Source: an uncultured Pelagibacteraceae bacterium (GTDB taxonomy: Bacteria > Pseudomonadota > Alphaproteobacteria > Pelagibacterales > Pelagibacteraceae). Taken from it: a DNA stretch of 51,635 nt. This document shows positions 27,959 to 37,102 of the stretch, in pieces. Under the pieces are notes generated by a model. That model saw only the letters and a program-made list of their open reading frames with translations, ran no database searches and was not told the DNA's origin. The position numbers were made by a program, and so were the translations under genes. The stretch covers positions 1-51,635 of the forward strand of contig CABXYN010000008.1 in assembly GCA_902516395.1 (NCBI GenBank), read 5' to 3'. Position 1 is the stretch's first letter, and each line of letters begins with the position of its first letter.

Positions 27959-29382
27959 GATTTAAGTGTCTCCGGTAAATTAAATAATATTACATGTTTA
28001 TGAACAAGTTCTTTATGCTGGCTTAATATCTGAAGAATTTCATTTGGATTATCATAATTTTTTTGAACCATTTCTTCATAAAATTCAGGTGTCTGTGATT
28101 TGCCTGACTTTTTATAGTAAGCTTCTTTTGAATAAACTAACCTTCTAATTAACAATTCAGGGGACATCCAATCGTCAGAAATGTCTGACCATCCATTAGG
28201 TTGTTTTGCTAAATATGGATGATGACCTAATTCTCTAAGCAAGTGCTCTGATGATCTTTGACCATTTGTTGGTTTTTGGCCTAAGGCATATAAATCCATC
28301 AATTTAGGTGTTGGAATTAAATCTACATCAGACATTTTACTCATTTGTAGAAGCCAATTTTCTGGATTTTGAAATTTATTGTGTCTATCAGAATAATTGA
28401 AAGCAACTTCAATAGCTGCTTTGTGAACTTCTGGTAAAAAACCATCTGATTTTTCCCAAGCTTTAATAACTGGTTCCATCATTTCTTTTGTAGGATTGTC
28501 AGTTATCAGATATCTGCAAAGTTTCATTGCAATAAACTTTCTACAAGATGGATGATTTACAAGATCAGTAATTACAGCCGACAAACTTTTTCTACCACTT
28601 TTATATTTTTTTCCTAAGACTATTTTAGTACCTGGTTCATGAGCATCAGGGTTGAAATGGACATCACCTGTCTCCAGTCTTTTCTTACCCCACTTAGGTC
28701 TCCATCCAGTCATTATATATGCCATTTGAATTATATCTTCTTGTGTGTATCCACAATCTGGAGACACAGTGTGAAGTTCTAGAAGCTCCCTTGCATGATT
28801 TTCATTTACACCTTTTTTTTTTCCTTTTTCTCTAGCCCACTGAGCTTCTTGGCTTTTGGGTCCAATATTTTGATCATTATCTAGGTGGTGTATCATTGAC
28901 CACCCAACTGTAGCCTCCTGGACCATTTTTTCAAAATTTTGATTCATGTTAGCTCTAATAATTTCACGTTGATATGCTCCAGTAGTATATTGTGCTAAAA
29001 AATCTTTTTCACTAATTGCAAAATGATTTCCCCAAAAGTACCAAAGCTTAGCTAAAACAGGAGTTTCACTTTTTATAGCCTCTGAATGTCGTATACAAAG
29101 TTCAAGATTCCACCAAAATTTTTGTCCAGTTGCATGCCTTAACTTATTTTTTTCTCTTTTATAGCCATCTTTATCATTTTTGAATTTTTTTCTTAAAACT
29201 TTTCTATCTCCATAAACATAATCTCTATAATATTTTCTGAGTTCTTTTTCTGGTAAAATTTTTCCTTGCCAAGAAAAATCAGGAATATTATTCAATTGAT
29301 TTGTTGCCCATTTTAGTGGGTCAGAGGGTGTCTTATCGTCTGGTCCAAGTCCAAATGCTACTTTACGATAAAAATTTTTCAT
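27955..29382 (-). CDS. DUF1800 protein
   Basis: The 475-residue protein matches DUF1800, usually adjacent to DUF1501 genes. Typical pieces are LWYFWGNHFAIS, GKKKGVNENHARELLELHTV, CGYTQEDIIQMAYIMTGW, HEPGTKIVLGK and HPSCRKFIAMKLCRYLI. I see no signal peptide, unlike the Tat signal of its partner, so it may ride along with DUF1501 through the Tat pathway or stay inside; both are inference. It starts the two-gene unit, 18 bases after the GT2 gene stop region upstream. Confidence 0.88.
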   Translation of the reverse strand: MKNFYRKVAFGLGPDDKTPSDPLKWATNQLNNIPDFSWQGKILPEKELRKYYRDYVYGDRKVLRKKFKNDKDGYKREKNKLRHATGQKFWWNLELCIRHSEAIKSETPVLAKLWYFWGNHFAISEKDFLAQYTTGAYQREIIRANMNQNFEKMVQEATVGWSMIHHLDNDQNIGPKSQEAQWAREKGKKKGVNENHARELLELHTVSPDCGYTQEDIIQMAYIMTGWRPKWGKKRLETGDVHFNPDAHEPGTKIVLGKKYKSGRKSLSAVITDLVNHPSCRKFIAMKLCRYLITDNPTKEMMEPVIKAWEKSDGFLPEVHKAAIEVAFNYSDRHNKFQNPENWLLQMSKMSDVDLIPTPKLMDLYALGQKPTNGQRSSEHLLRELGHHPYLAKQPNGWSDISDDWMSPELLIRRLVYSKEAYYKKSGKSQTPEFYEEMVQKNYDNPNEILQILSQHKELVHKHVILFNLPETLKS

Positions 29383-29400
29383 AAACTATTTTAAAATATA

Positions 29401-30270
29401 CTATTTCAAAGTGTCAATATCTGAAATGTTTGTTAATGAATTATTAAATTCAGTCATATTTTCTCTTCCTGAGATTTTTAAAATAATTAGACCAAAAATA
29501 ATAATAAGAGCTAGAGGTATTGCTGTTATTACGCTTATATATTCAGCAATTATTATTAAATATAATGCATAAAATGCTATTGATCTAAATATTACAGCTG
29601 ACTTAAACACAGCAATTATTGCTAAAGAATGCTTTATCAAATTTAAAAAACTCATTTTTGAGGGGCCAAAGTATCTTGATCCTCTTATTGAAGGAGAATT
29701 AATTAAATTACTTTCAGTTTTTGCTAATGAACCAGAAAAACTACTCCAAGTTGCTTTCTCTTCGATTAATTTTTTAACAGTTTGTTTCGTGAGACAGGTG
29801 AAATTTCCAAATTTAATAAATTTTCCAGTGAAGGTAAAAGTAATAATTTTATGAAAAAAATAACAAATCTTAAAAATTAAACTTTCAGATCTTCTAACTC
29901 TTTCTCCAACTATTGTACTGTTTGGATTATCTTTAATTTTTTCAACAAATTTTCTTATTTCCTCTGGTCTATCTTCTCCATCTCCATCCATAGGAATAAC
30001 ATAGTCAAATTCCTCGTTTTCTGTGATATGTTTTAGTCCTGCCGCAATACATCTTGCGTGACCCTTATTATTTCTCATATTTATTAATTTTAATGATTTA
30101 ATATTATTTAAATTTTTTGTTTCTAAATTTTTTTCCTCTGTTGAAGCATCGTTCACTGCTATTACTGAAAATGTAATTTTAAATTCAGAAATATTAATAT
30201 CAATTTCTTCAATTAATTTTGTTACAGATTTAAAGTCATTAAAGACTGGAATTAGTATTATAATATTCAT
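29401..30270 (-). CDS. GT2 polyprenyl-phosphate-type glycosyltransferase with C-terminal membrane anchor
   Basis: The 289-residue protein has the GT-A fold start IIILIPVFNDFKSV, VNDAS, and the metal site PMDGDGEDRPEE (near residue 95), as in dolichol-phosphate or undecaprenyl-phosphate glycosyltransferases. Two hydrophobic helices near residues 205-265 anchor it. Such enzymes make lipid-linked sugars that serve as donor for membrane glycosyltransferases such as the ArnT-like protein in the same operon. Its ATG overlaps the stop of the 41-residue peptide gene as TAATG. Confidence 0.85.
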   Translation of the reverse strand: MNIIILIPVFNDFKSVTKLIEEIDINISEFKITFSVIAVNDASTEEKNLETKNLNNIKSLKLINMRNNKGHARCIAAGLKHITENEEFDYVIPMDGDGEDRPEEIRKFVEKIKDNPNSTIVGERVRRSESLIFKICYFFHKIITFTFTGKFIKFGNFTCLTKQTVKKLIEEKATWSSFSGSLAKTESNLINSPSIRGSRYFGPSKMSFLNLIKHSLAIIAVFKSAVIFRSIAFYALYLIIIAEYISVITAIPLALIIIFGLIILKISGRENMTEFNNSLTNISDIDTLK

Positions 30271-30395
30271 TAACTTACTGAGCCTATTAGTCTAAATAGA
30301 GATGAAAAAAAACCGTATCCTGAAAGTTCAATTAAAATTACAATCCCAATGATAAATAAAAGTCTCTTGTTTTTTTGGTTTAATTGAAATTTCAT
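30270..30395 (-). CDS. 41-residue single-pass membrane peptide in a glycosyltransferase operon
   Basis: The frame is MKFQLNQKNKRLLF followed by IIGIVILIELSGYGFFS and a short tail RLIGSVS: a basic N terminus, one hydrophobic helix (about residues 12-31) and an amphipathic end. Its ATG overlaps the stop of the ArnT-like gene as ATGA, and its stop overlaps the GT2 ATG as TAATG. Coupling on both sides and an otherwise unexplained 120-base gap in a very compact genome support a real gene. Its role is unknown; a small subunit bridging the two transferases is possible. Confidence 0.7.
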   Translation of the reverse strand: MKFQLNQKNKRLLFIIGIVILIELSGYGFFSSLFRLIGSVS

Positions 30396-31705
30396 TTATA
30401 TGTTAAGCATTTCATATCTTTGTTGCACAACTGAACTTCACTAGAGTTATAAATCCATTTTGGTCTTTCTGGAAGATGATAAGATATATTTCCCGCAATC
30501 CATTCATTACCTTTTATATATTCCATTTTTCCAAGATCCTTGCCCTCTGTTTCATAAAAAACTTTAGCCTGCTCAGCTAACTTTTTGCCATCAAAATCAG
30601 TTCTTTTATCAGTTTGATAGATTGAAACATAAGAATACAGAATTGGAGATAATAAGAACAATGCTAGAAAGACAGAAGTAAAAGCTCTCATTTTTTCAAA
30701 ATTAATTTGTGATTTTAAAATATAAACAAATAACAAGCCAAAGCTTATATAAAATGGTGTCATCCACATAATTCTTATTTTTACACCCATAGTAAAGGAG
30801 GTTAGAAATATAAATAAAATAGGAATTAAATTTATTGATATCAAAAACAAAAACTTATCATCATCTAAATTAATATTTATTTTAAATTTTTTAACTAAAA
30901 CAAAAACCATTAATAAAAATGGTAATATTAATCCAATTTGCTTACTTAAAAATATTGTAGGATGCTTTATATGATTAAAAATACCTGCATCTTCTGAACC
31001 AGTTCTGAGAAGTCCATATGTAATAGTTATATAATCGTTTTCGGTTAACCAAATTATATGCGGTAATAAAATTAAGACAAAAGGAATTAATGAAACAAGA
31101 CACTTAAAATCTAATCTTTTTGTATAAATCATGTAAATTAAAAGCACATCTATTGCTAAACCTAAATAAATAAATAAATATTTTGATAGAAAACCAAGTC
31201 CAGCAAAAAGGCCAAGTAATAACCAATCTAATATTTTATTATTCTTCATACCATTCCATAAATAAAAGATCGAAAGAGACCAAAACGGGATTAAACAGAC
31301 ATTTACATTAAATTCAGGTGTAGTGAAGTTGTGGAAATATATTCCCTCTAATAACAAAACAGATAGTAAACAATAAATTTTTTTATCAAAAAAATCTTCA
31401 GCTAACTTAAAAACTACAATGAATGAAATTATTATGCAAACTTGACTTAGTAAATAGTAAGCCCAATCTTGAGGTCCAAAAATTTGGTAAATAATTTCTG
31501 TTAGGAATGCACTCATTGGTGGGTGCTTATTAAATCCCCAGTCTAGATTACTACCCCAAGCTAAAGCTTCGATAGTATCAAGAGGTAAATTATGATTTGT
31601 TAGACTTGGAACTAATGTCCAGATTAATAAGTGCAATGAAAGAAAAATATAAAATAAATTATTAATATTAATTTTATAAACGGCCATTTCTATTAATTTA
31701 TACAA
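30392..31705 (-). CDS. ArnT-like membrane glycosyltransferase (PMT_2/GT83 type)
   Basis: The 437-residue protein has around ten hydrophobic segments and the early loop of this family, LPLDTIEALAWGSNLDWGFNKHPPMSAF (in which the acidic residues and HPP are typical), then a C-terminal periplasmic domain ending WIYNSSEVQLCNKDMKC. These enzymes use polyprenyl-phosphate sugars to modify lipid A or other envelope targets. The GT2 enzyme two genes downstream could make its donor. The start may be the first ATG or residue 7 (MAVYK). It is divergent from dksA. Confidence 0.82.
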   Translation of the reverse strand: MYKLIEMAVYKININNLFYIFLSLHLLIWTLVPSLTNHNLPLDTIEALAWGSNLDWGFNKHPPMSAFLTEIIYQIFGPQDWAYYLLSQVCIIISFIVVFKLAEDFFDKKIYCLLSVLLLEGIYFHNFTTPEFNVNVCLIPFWSLSIFYLWNGMKNNKILDWLLLGLFAGLGFLSKYLFIYLGLAIDVLLIYMIYTKRLDFKCLVSLIPFVLILLPHIIWLTENDYITITYGLLRTGSEDAGIFNHIKHPTIFLSKQIGLILPFLLMVFVLVKKFKININLDDDKFLFLISINLIPILFIFLTSFTMGVKIRIMWMTPFYISFGLLFVYILKSQINFEKMRAFTSVFLALFLLSPILYSYVSIYQTDKRTDFDGKKLAEQAKVFYETEGKDLGKMEYIKGNEWIAGNISYHLPERPKWIYNSSEVQLCNKDMKCLTYK

Positions 31706-31716
31706 TTAATGCATTC

Positions 31717-31744
31717 TTGACACTTAATAAATGATGAATATATT
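31717..31744 (+). promoter_or_regulatory. Predicted dksA promoter
   Basis: TTGACA (31717-31722) and TATATT (31739-31744) are 16 bases apart, giving a transcription start near 31751. This lies after an in-frame ATG at 31731, so translation should begin at the ATG at 31767 instead. Confidence 0.6.
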
Positions 31745-31766
31745 CTCAAAATTCATAAATTTGAGC

Positions 31767-32183
31767 ATGGTAAAAATCTCTAAAAAATATACACCTAAAG
31801 AAACTGAAAAGTATATGTGTGCTAAACATCTGGCTTTTTTTAGACAAAAACTTACAGACTGGAAAAAGGATTTAAAAAGAACAAACAGTGAAGCAATATT
31901 TAATGCTTCAATGGATGACAATAGTGCTTCGGCTGACATAGTCGATCAAGCAAGTTCTTATACAGAAAAAAATGTTGAGATGAGAGCAATCAATAGACAG
32001 ATAAAATTAATTTCTAAAATTGATGGGGCTTTAAAAAAAATTCAAGATGGAACTTATGGTTTCTGTGAGGAAACTGCTGAACCTATAGGTCTTAAAAGAT
32101 TAATGGCAAGACCAGTTGCTACTTTATGTATAGCGGCTCAGGAAAAGCATGAAAAGGAAGAAAAAGTTTACGCTGATATTTAA
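31767..32183 (+). CDS. dksA: DksA-type RNA polymerase-binding transcription factor
   Basis: The 138-residue protein has the coiled-coil N-terminal part with the conserved acid tip region (NASMDDNSASADIVDQAS) and the globular end GTYGFCEETAEPIGLKRLMARP. DksA binds the polymerase secondary channel and, with ppGpp, controls rRNA and amino-acid promoters. Only two of the four zinc cysteines remain (C-x2-T and C-x2-A). I start at the ATG at 31767 because the best promoter ends downstream of the earlier ATG at 31731 and family proteins begin near KKYTPKE. Stop overlaps the convergent GST gene by four bases. Confidence 0.92.
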   Translation: MVKISKKYTPKETEKYMCAKHLAFFRQKLTDWKKDLKRTNSEAIFNASMDDNSASADIVDQASSYTEKNVEMRAINRQIKLISKIDGALKKIQDGTYGFCEETAEPIGLKRLMARPVATLCIAAQEKHEKEEKVYADI

Positions 32184-32806
32184 GGGTAATCTATCTCATT
32201 GTCTTGATTTAGAACTTTAAATCCTTTTATAACAGCAGGACGTTTAGCAATATCTAAATACCATCTTGATAAACCTTTAAAATTTTCTAAACCAATATCA
32301 TGTCTTTTATGCCTTGCAATCCACGACCATGTAGCAATATCTGCTATTGAATACTCTTTGCCTGCTAGATATTCACTTTGTGAAAGTCTTTCCTCTAAAT
32401 CTTCATAAAGTTTTCTCGTAATTTTAAAGTATCGTTCTTCTCCCCATTCACTTTTACCTTTGTGATAATAATGAAATTGATGATGTTGTCCTATCATTGG
32501 ACCAATCAAACCCATTTGGGCCATTAACCATTGATTTATTTCTAACCTATTCTCTTCAGGATAAAGCATTTTACTTTTTTCACCTAAATACATCAGTATC
32601 GCTCCGGACTCAAAGATTGATTTATTATTTTCGTGATCAGTTATTACTGGAATTTTGTTAAATGGGCTGATTTTTTTGAATTCTTCTTTATGTTGTTCAC
32701 CTTCAGACAAATTTATCTTTGTAACTTTATAATCAAGTTTAATTTCTTCAAGCATGATACTAATTTTCCAACCATTTGGAGTATCAGCAGTGAATAACTC
32801 AATCAC
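32180..32806 (-). CDS. Glutathione S-transferase, Nu-class/YfcG-like
   Basis: The 208-residue protein has the thioredoxin-fold N-terminal domain starting MIELFTADTPNGWKISIMLEE, with the TPN motif used by YfcG-type enzymes instead of a catalytic Tyr/Ser, the glutathione-binding PVITDHE and SIFESGAILMYLGEK, and an alpha-helical second domain with YSIADIATWSWIARH. Such enzymes show disulfide-bond reductase activity with glutathione. It is the last gene in the ferredoxin-reductase unit, sharing one base with the gene upstream. Confidence 0.86.
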   Translation of the reverse strand: MIELFTADTPNGWKISIMLEEIKLDYKVTKINLSEGEQHKEEFKKISPFNKIPVITDHENNKSIFESGAILMYLGEKSKMLYPEENRLEINQWLMAQMGLIGPMIGQHHQFHYYHKGKSEWGEERYFKITRKLYEDLEERLSQSEYLAGKEYSIADIATWSWIARHKRHDIGLENFKGLSRWYLDIAKRPAVIKGFKVLNQDNEIDYP

Positions 32807-33818
32807 TATTTTACGCCCAATCTGTCTTTAATTGTGTTTGATGCTGTTGTAAATTCAAATCTGTATTTTTCTTTAGGTCTTGCATACTTGAAACAACCTC
32901 TTGCAGCTAGAGCACCTTCATGAAAACCTGATAAGATTAATTTAAGTTTTCCTGGGTAAGTACATATATCGCCAATTGCAAATATACCTTTCTTATTAGT
33001 TTCAAAGTTTTCAGTATTAACTGGGATTACTTTTTTGTCTAAATTAAGGCCCCATTCTGCAATTGGACCAAGTTGCATTATTAAACCAAAGAATCCCAAA
33101 ACATAATCTGCTTTTAATATTTTACTCTCCCCTTCTTCACTTTTAATTTCTACTTCTTCTAAAGATCCATTTCCTTTGACATCTTTAATTGAGTATTTGG
33201 TAAATAAATTAATTACATTTTTTTCACTTAATTCTTTAATTTTTTGAACACTCGAAGGTGCCCCTCTAAACTCTTCTCTTCTATGAATAAGTGAAACTTT
33301 AGAAGTATTAGATAGTTCAATTGCCCAATCAAGAGCACTATCTCCACCACCAAATATCGCTACAGATTTATCTTTAAAAATTGTTTTGTCTTTAATTGAA
33401 TATAAAACTGAAGTTCCATCAAACTTTTCTGCACTTTTTGTTGGAAACTTTCTTGGCTCAAACGAACCCACACCACCTGCTATCACAACATTTGGTGTAT
33501 GAAATTCTTTTCCATTTGTTGTTTTAACAACCCAATTATCATTTTCATTTGTTAGTTCTTGAACTCTGTCATTTAAATGAAAATTAAATTTAAATGGTTT
33601 AATTTGTTCTATTAAATTATTAGTAAGTTCTTCTCCAGTACACTCTGGGACTGCAGGAATATCATAAATTGGTTTATCCGGATAAAGTTCTATACATTGA
33701 CCACCAATTTTATCTAGGTTATCAACTATTTCACACTGTAATCCAATAATACCAAGTTGGTGCGCACAAAATAATCCTGTTGGACCTGCGCCGACTATTA
33801 CAACATCAGTTTTGATCA

Positions 33819-33819
<1 letters not shown>
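32806..33819 (-). CDS. Ferredoxin/flavodoxin-NADP reductase, thioredoxin-reductase-like type
   Basis: The 337-residue flavoprotein has VIVGAGPTGLFCAHQLG (FAD) and VAIFGGGDSALDWAIEL (NADPH) sites and GIFAIGDICTYPGKLKL near the end. It lacks the redox-active CxxC of thioredoxin reductase, which places it in the TrxR-like ferredoxin reductase group. It most probably exchanges electrons between NADPH and the 2Fe-2S ferredoxin encoded just upstream. Its ATG and the ferredoxin stop share one base. The C-terminal segment after residue 290 fits the stacking tail of this group. Confidence 0.88.
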
Positions 33820-34195
<376 letters not shown>

Positions 34196-34217
34196 ATATA
34201 TTTGTAACTAATTGTTA

Positions 34218-34982
34218 CTAAGCTCTTCTTGTAGAGTTAGAAACTGCACAAGACCAGATAATTAAACCAAATGCGATTTTATTAACAAAGTCCGCTAAGT
34301 TATAGATAACGTTTAACGCGTTACCATCTATTCCACCTGTTAGGTAACCAAAAATGTAACCTAATGGGTAAATAGCCCAACCTACAGTAACAATCATTCT
34401 TAAAGCTCCAAATGCAGTTACTAAAGATTTATTTCCAGATTTAGCAGCAACTTTTCCTGCTTCACCTGAAAAGATTTCATAAAGAATGTAAATCCATCCA
34501 GCCATACCGATTATGAAACCTAGTGTAGCGTTAATGAATCCAGCTTCTCCAAGATATCCACCAATTAACATAACTAGTGAACCAATTAAGATTCTCCAGA
34601 ATATGTTCGTGTCAACTTTTCTTACTGCTGAAAGAATTAAGTAAAATTCTACTAGCTGTAGTGGTACAGTAATTAACCAGTCAATGTATCTGTAAACAGT
34701 TGGAGTATCACCTGTTTCGATCCAAACTGCTCTCATATACATATAGTGTATAAATGCTATACCTGTTACTAATCCAGCTACGTTTACTGATTTTCTCCAT
34801 TGTGAACTGACGTTAGCCTGTTCCATAAAGAAAAATGCTGTAGCTGCTAACATACCCATTGATATTAACCAAAACGAAATACCTACGAAATCGTCTGTAG
34901 CTAAAAAGGCTGTTGCCGCGTTAGCTGCTGTAGTTGCTCCGAAAAGCACTGCCGCTAATGCTAACATTTTCATTGTCTTCAT
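34218..34982 (-). CDS. Proteorhodopsin, predicted blue-absorbing proton pump
   Basis: The 254-residue seven-helix protein has a signal peptide (to ANA, residue 22), His79, the proton acceptor Asp101 in YRYIDWLITVP, donor Glu112 in LVEFYLIL, and the retinal lysine Lys235 in DFVNKIAFG. The tuning position (105 in the reference protein) is Gln109, which predicts blue absorption. All pump residues are intact. Start: an in-frame ATG at 34997 lies just upstream, but a strong ribosome site (GAGGGAG, 34989-34995) sits six bases before the ATG at 34982, which I chose. A terminator follows, so it can be expressed alone at a high level. Confidence 0.96.
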   Translation of the reverse strand: MKTMKMLALAAVLFGATTAANAATAFLATDDFVGISFWLISMGMLAATAFFFMEQANVSSQWRKSVNVAGLVTGIAFIHYMYMRAVWIETGDTPTVYRYIDWLITVPLQLVEFYLILSAVRKVDTNIFWRILIGSLVMLIGGYLGEAGFINATLGFIIGMAGWIYILYEIFSGEAGKVAAKSGNKSLVTAFGALRMIVTVGWAIYPLGYIFGYLTGGIDGNALNVIYNLADFVNKIAFGLIIWSCAVSNSTRRA

Positions 34983-35013
34983 AAAAAACTCCCTCATAGT
35001 TAGTTTTTTTTAT

Positions 35014-35031
35014 TAGTTTAAATTTAAACTA
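35014..35031. promoter_or_regulatory. 18-bp perfect palindrome in the proteorhodopsin leader
   Basis: TAGTTTAAATTTAAACTA is a perfect inverted repeat 32 bases before the rhodopsin start codon. A possible promoter (TTGCTA at 35070-35075 and GCTAAT at 35047-35052 on the minus strand, 17 bases apart) would put it in the 5' leader right after the transcription start. It could be an operator or a leader hairpin. The AT-only core lowers certainty. Confidence 0.4.
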
Positions 35032-35197
35032 CAGACTAATCTAATGATTAGCCTAAAGTTAGGGTTAGATAGCAAATTAATTTAGTTAATTGAAGAGTTT
35101 TTGACATCTAAAAAGTATTGATTTTACTTACTTTATAAAATTAAATACAACCTGTTGCATAAAATCATTATAAAAGTGAGTCAAAAAACAAATCACT

Positions 35198-37096
35198 ATG
35201 ACAGATAGTTTTAATAAAATTTATCAAGAATCTATTCAAAATCCGGAGGAATTTTGGAAAAAAGTATCAGATGATATCTTCTGGTTTAAAAAACCTACAA
35301 AAATTTTAAACAAGTCTAACCCACCTTTTTATAAATGGTTTGAAGATGGTGTTACAAACACCTGTTACAACGCTATCGATGTTCATATTGATAACGGTAA
35401 CGGTGATAAGATTGCTTTGATCTATGATAGCCCTATTACAAACAGTAAAGCAAAGTTTACATATAATGAATTAAGAGAAAAAATTTCAAAATTTGCTGGA
35501 GCACTAGATAATCAGGGTGTCAAAAAAGGTGACAGAGTAATTATTTATATGCCAATGATACCTGAGGCGGTTATAGCAATGCTGGCCTGTGGAAGAATTG
35601 GTGCAATACACTCTGTGGTCTTTGGTGGATTTGCTTCAAATGAATTAGCAAGTAGAATTGATGACAGCAAAGCAAAAATTTTAATTACAGCTTCTTGTGG
35701 ATTTGAACCTGGACGAACTGTTGAATATAGACCATTGGTTGATGGAGCATTGAAACTTGCAAAACATAAAGTTGAAAAAGTAATTTTCTTTCAAAGGAAA
35801 GATCACGAAGTAAAACTCAACTCTCCGCTTGAAATCAGCTGGGAGGAAGCTCTTAGTAATGCAAAAAATAAAGATTGTGTTGAGATTGGATCAAATGAGT
35901 TTGCCTATATTCTATATACATCAGGAACTACAGGTATACCAAAAGGAATAGTTAGAGATGTAGGAGGTCATATAGTTGCTCTTAAATGGACAATGAAAAA
36001 TATTTATAATATCGATGAGAATGATGTTTGGTGGTCAGCTAGTGATATTGGATGGATAGTTGGACATTCATATATTGTCTATGCTCCATTGTTCAAAGGA
36101 TGCACTACAGTTTTATTTGAAGGAAAACCAGTTGGAACTCCTGATGCAGGAGTATTTTGGAGAATAATTTCAGAGTATAAAATTAAATCTTTGTTTACAG
36201 CTCCAACAGCATTTAGAGCAATTAAAAAAGAAGACCCAGGTGGAAAGTTTTTTTCTAAATATGATTTAAGTTCTTTTGAATCTTTATTCCTGGCTGGAGA
36301 GAGAGCTGATCCAGATACAATAAAATGGGCTGAAAATCTTTTAAATGTTCCTGTTATAGATCATTGGTGGCAGACTGAAACTAGTTGGGCAATAAGTTCA
36401 AATTGCACTGGGATAGAAATGCAAAAAACTAAGTATGGTTCGGCATGTAAAGCAGTTCCAGGTTATGATGTAAAAATAATTAAACCAGATCATTCAATCG
36501 CAGAAACTAATGAGATGGGTGATATAGTTGTTAAATTACCTTTGCCACCAGGTACTTTTCCCACACTTTGGAATGCTGATAAGAGATATGAAGAAAATTA
36601 TATGACTAACTATAAGGGTTACTATCAAACTTATGATGCAGGACACATCGATGAAGATGGATATATTTGGATTATGTCACGAACCGATGATATTATAAAT
36701 GTTGCTGGTCATAGATTATCGACAGGTGCTATTGAAGAAGTATTATCTGAACATCAATCAGTTGCTGAATGTGCTGTTCTTGGAATTGCAGATAAATTAA
36801 AAGGACAATTACCAATTGGTCTTGTTGTTTTAAAATCTGGGGTTGAAAAAAAAAATGAAACTATTTCAAAAGAATGTATTCAAATGGTTAGAGATAAAAT
36901 TGGACCAGTTGCAGCATTTAAAGTTGTAATAGTTATAAAAAGATTACCCAAAACAAGATCAGGAAAAATATTAAGAGGAACTATTCGTAAAATTGCTGAC
37001 AAGGAAGATTATAAAATGCCAGCAACAATCGATGATCCTGCAATTCTGGATGAGATTACTCAAAGCTTAATAGAAAATAAAATTCTTACCAAATAG
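35198..37096 (+). CDS. prpE: Propionyl-CoA synthetase-type acyl-CoA ligase
   Basis: The 632-residue AMP-forming enzyme has ILYTSGTTGIPKGIVRD, the acyl-adenylate motif DHWWQTETSWAIS, TDDIINVAGHRLS and the terminal catalytic lysine in LPKTRSGKILRG. SCGFEPGRTVEYRPLVDGAL near residue 165 matches PrpE more than acetyl-CoA synthetase. It activates propionate (or acetate) to the CoA thioester. It is divergent from proteorhodopsin with a 215-base gap. No methylcitrate genes are next to it, and acetate use cannot be excluded. Confidence 0.86.
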   Translation: MTDSFNKIYQESIQNPEEFWKKVSDDIFWFKKPTKILNKSNPPFYKWFEDGVTNTCYNAIDVHIDNGNGDKIALIYDSPITNSKAKFTYNELREKISKFAGALDNQGVKKGDRVIIYMPMIPEAVIAMLACGRIGAIHSVVFGGFASNELASRIDDSKAKILITASCGFEPGRTVEYRPLVDGALKLAKHKVEKVIFFQRKDHEVKLNSPLEISWEEALSNAKNKDCVEIGSNEFAYILYTSGTTGIPKGIVRDVGGHIVALKWTMKNIYNIDENDVWWSASDIGWIVGHSYIVYAPLFKGCTTVLFEGKPVGTPDAGVFWRIISEYKIKSLFTAPTAFRAIKKEDPGGKFFSKYDLSSFESLFLAGERADPDTIKWAENLLNVPVIDHWWQTETSWAISSNCTGIEMQKTKYGSACKAVPGYDVKIIKPDHSIAETNEMGDIVVKLPLPPGTFPTLWNADKRYEENYMTNYKGYYQTYDAGHIDEDGYIWIMSRTDDIINVAGHRLSTGAIEEVLSEHQSVAECAVLGIADKLKGQLPIGLVVLKSGVEKKNETISKECIQMVRDKIGPVAAFKVVIVIKRLPKTRSGKILRGTIRKIADKEDYKMPATIDDPAILDEITQSLIENKILTK

Positions 37097-37102
37097 ATTA
37101 GT

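Noticed and set aside
34982-35198. Hidden tRNA or small RNA gene in the largest gap
   Set aside because: No cloverleaf, CCA end or GC-rich stem was seen; only AT-rich symmetrical elements and weak promoter-like boxes.
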